The position numbers and the translations under genes are program-made. Positions 63,211 to 64,000 of a DNA stretch of 64,000 nt are shown one piece after another; position 1 is the first letter of the stretch, and each line of letters opens with the position of its first letter. The notes below the pieces were generated by a model that was not told the origin of the DNA, ran no database searches, and was given only the letters and a program-made list of their open reading frames with translations. The DNA is from Hyphomonas sp. (GTDB lineage Bacteria > Pseudomonadota > Alphaproteobacteria > Caulobacterales > Hyphomonadaceae), in assembly GCA_002700305.1 (NCBI GenBank), contig PACZ01000006.1:1-64000 (forward strand), written 5' to 3'.

Positions 63211-64000
63211 ATGACCGACACCGACCTCCTCTTGCCCATGCGCACGGGCGAAATCCGCATTCACGATGCCGAAGGCTTCGAGGGCATGCGCAAGGCCGGG
63301 CGGCTGGTGGCGGAATGTCTCGACATGCTTGTGCCGGAAGTGAAGCCGGGCGTGACGACCGAACACCTCGACAATCTGATCCGGGAGTTCGTGCTGGACC
63401 ATGGCGCAACCTCTGCCACGATCGGCTATCGCGGCTATCGCCACGCGTCCTGCATCTCAATCAACCATGTGATCTGCCATGGCATTCCGGGGCCGAAACC
63501 GCTGAAGGAAGGCGACATCGCAAATATCGACGTGACGCTCATCATCGATGGCTGGCACGGCGACCATTCGCGCATGTTCGGCGTGGGCGAGGTGAAGCGG
63601 AAGGCCGAACGCCTGATGGACGTCACCTATGAGGCCATGATGGCCGGCATCGCACAGGTGAAGCCCGGCAACCGGTTCGGCGACATCGGCGGCGCGATCA
63701 GCGAGATCGCCCGCAAGAACCGGATGTCCGTGGTCGAGGATTTCTGCGGCCACGGCCTCGGCCGTCTTTTCCATGACGAACCGAACGTGATCCACTCCTC
63801 CGACTACAATACCGGCCCGGAACTGAAGCCCGGCATGTTCTTCACCATCGAGCCGATGCTGAACCTTGGCCGCAAGGATGCGAACATCCTGCCCGACGGC
63901 TGGACGGCCGTGACGCGCGACCGCCAGCTTTCGGCCCAGTACGAACACTCCGTCGGCGTGACGGAAGACGGCGTAGAGATCTTTACGACCAGCCCGAAAG
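63211..64000 (+). CDS. map: methionine aminopeptidase type I (cut by window edge)
   Basis: Removes the initiator Met from new proteins. The 263 codons seen begin MTDTDLLLPMRTGEIRIHDAEGFEGMRKAGRLVA and include the metal ligands of the pita-bread fold: His in SINHVICHGIP, Asp in NIDVTLIIDGWHGDHSRMF, His in CGHGLGRLFHDEP, Glu in FTIEPMLN and the final Glu in SAQYEHSVGVTEDG. Only the last few residues lie beyond 64000. A weak CAGAAAG element precedes the start. Confidence 0.95.
   Translation, partial: MTDTDLLLPMRTGEIRIHDAEGFEGMRKAGRLVAECLDMLVPEVKPGVTTEHLDNLIREFVLDHGATSATIGYRGYRHASCISINHVICHGIPGPKPLKEGDIANIDVTLIIDGWHGDHSRMFGVGEVKRKAERLMDVTYEAMMAGIAQVKPGNRFGDIGGAISEIARKNRMSVVEDFCGHGLGRLFHDEPNVIHSSDYNTGPELKPGMFFTIEPMLNLGRKDANILPDGWTAVTRDRQLSAQYEHSVGVTEDGVEIFTTSPK

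Overview
The window is a GC-rich (mostly 62-70%) alphaproteobacterial chromosome segment. Several features point to a dimorphic or stalked bacterium of the Hyphomonadaceae/Caulobacterales type: an SpmX-type polarity factor with a decayed lysozyme domain, a CtrA-like TTAA-N7-TTAA site near parE, paired alphaproteobacterial LexA boxes, and a complete set of leucine-catabolism carboxylase subunits. No transposase, integrase, CRISPR array, rRNA or phage gene was seen. Two stretches of lower GC stand out as probable acquisitions.

Layout. 1-5.1 kb: 5' part of lon, an old-yellow-enzyme oxidoreductase, parE and a YrhK-like membrane protein. 5.2-7.2 kb: an AT-rich two-gene insert (membrane protein plus spore-photoproduct-lyase-like radical SAM enzyme). 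7.3-13.8 kb: NAD synthetase, a TetR/AcuI-like reductase pair with its operator, a lipoprotein, gltX and a small gene behind two LexA boxes. 13.8-27.3 kb: genes for leucine/isovalerate catabolism (liuD, liuC, liuB, liuA) interleaved with a DUF817 protein, an EF-hand protein, a quinone reductase, a cNMP-patatin protein and a PAS-PAS hybrid histidine kinase. 27.3-30 kb: spmX and mgtE.

30.0-41.1 kb is the most unusual part: four tightly packed genes on the minus strand (1403, 1014, 490 and 779 codons). They encode a histidine-kinase-like ATPase fused to a receiver domain, a large protein with an N-terminal receiver-like domain, a radical SAM enzyme resembling archaeosine-synthase-type proteins, and a protein anchored by C-terminal membrane segments. 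I recognise no described system with this composition. It is the best candidate for an undescribed signalling or defence module.

41.4-51 kb: a MarR regulator divergent from a secreted TPR protein with three copies of one operator, tRNA-Leu(GAG), lipB, four consecutive DUF805-like membrane proteins, pccA, a DUF2157-like protein, a K+ channel-like protein and an SDR enzyme. 51-64 kb: a TorF-type porin with a strong terminator, a Kef-type antiporter, alanine dehydrogenase, PadR with a perfect 17-bp palindrome divergent from a CPBP protease, MlaC, tRNA-Leu(TAA), a crotonase-thiolase pair in a run with a CinA-like protein and a class C beta-lactamase-like lipoprotein, OsmC, and the 5' part of map. 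Function calls rest on motifs read by eye; no database search was run.
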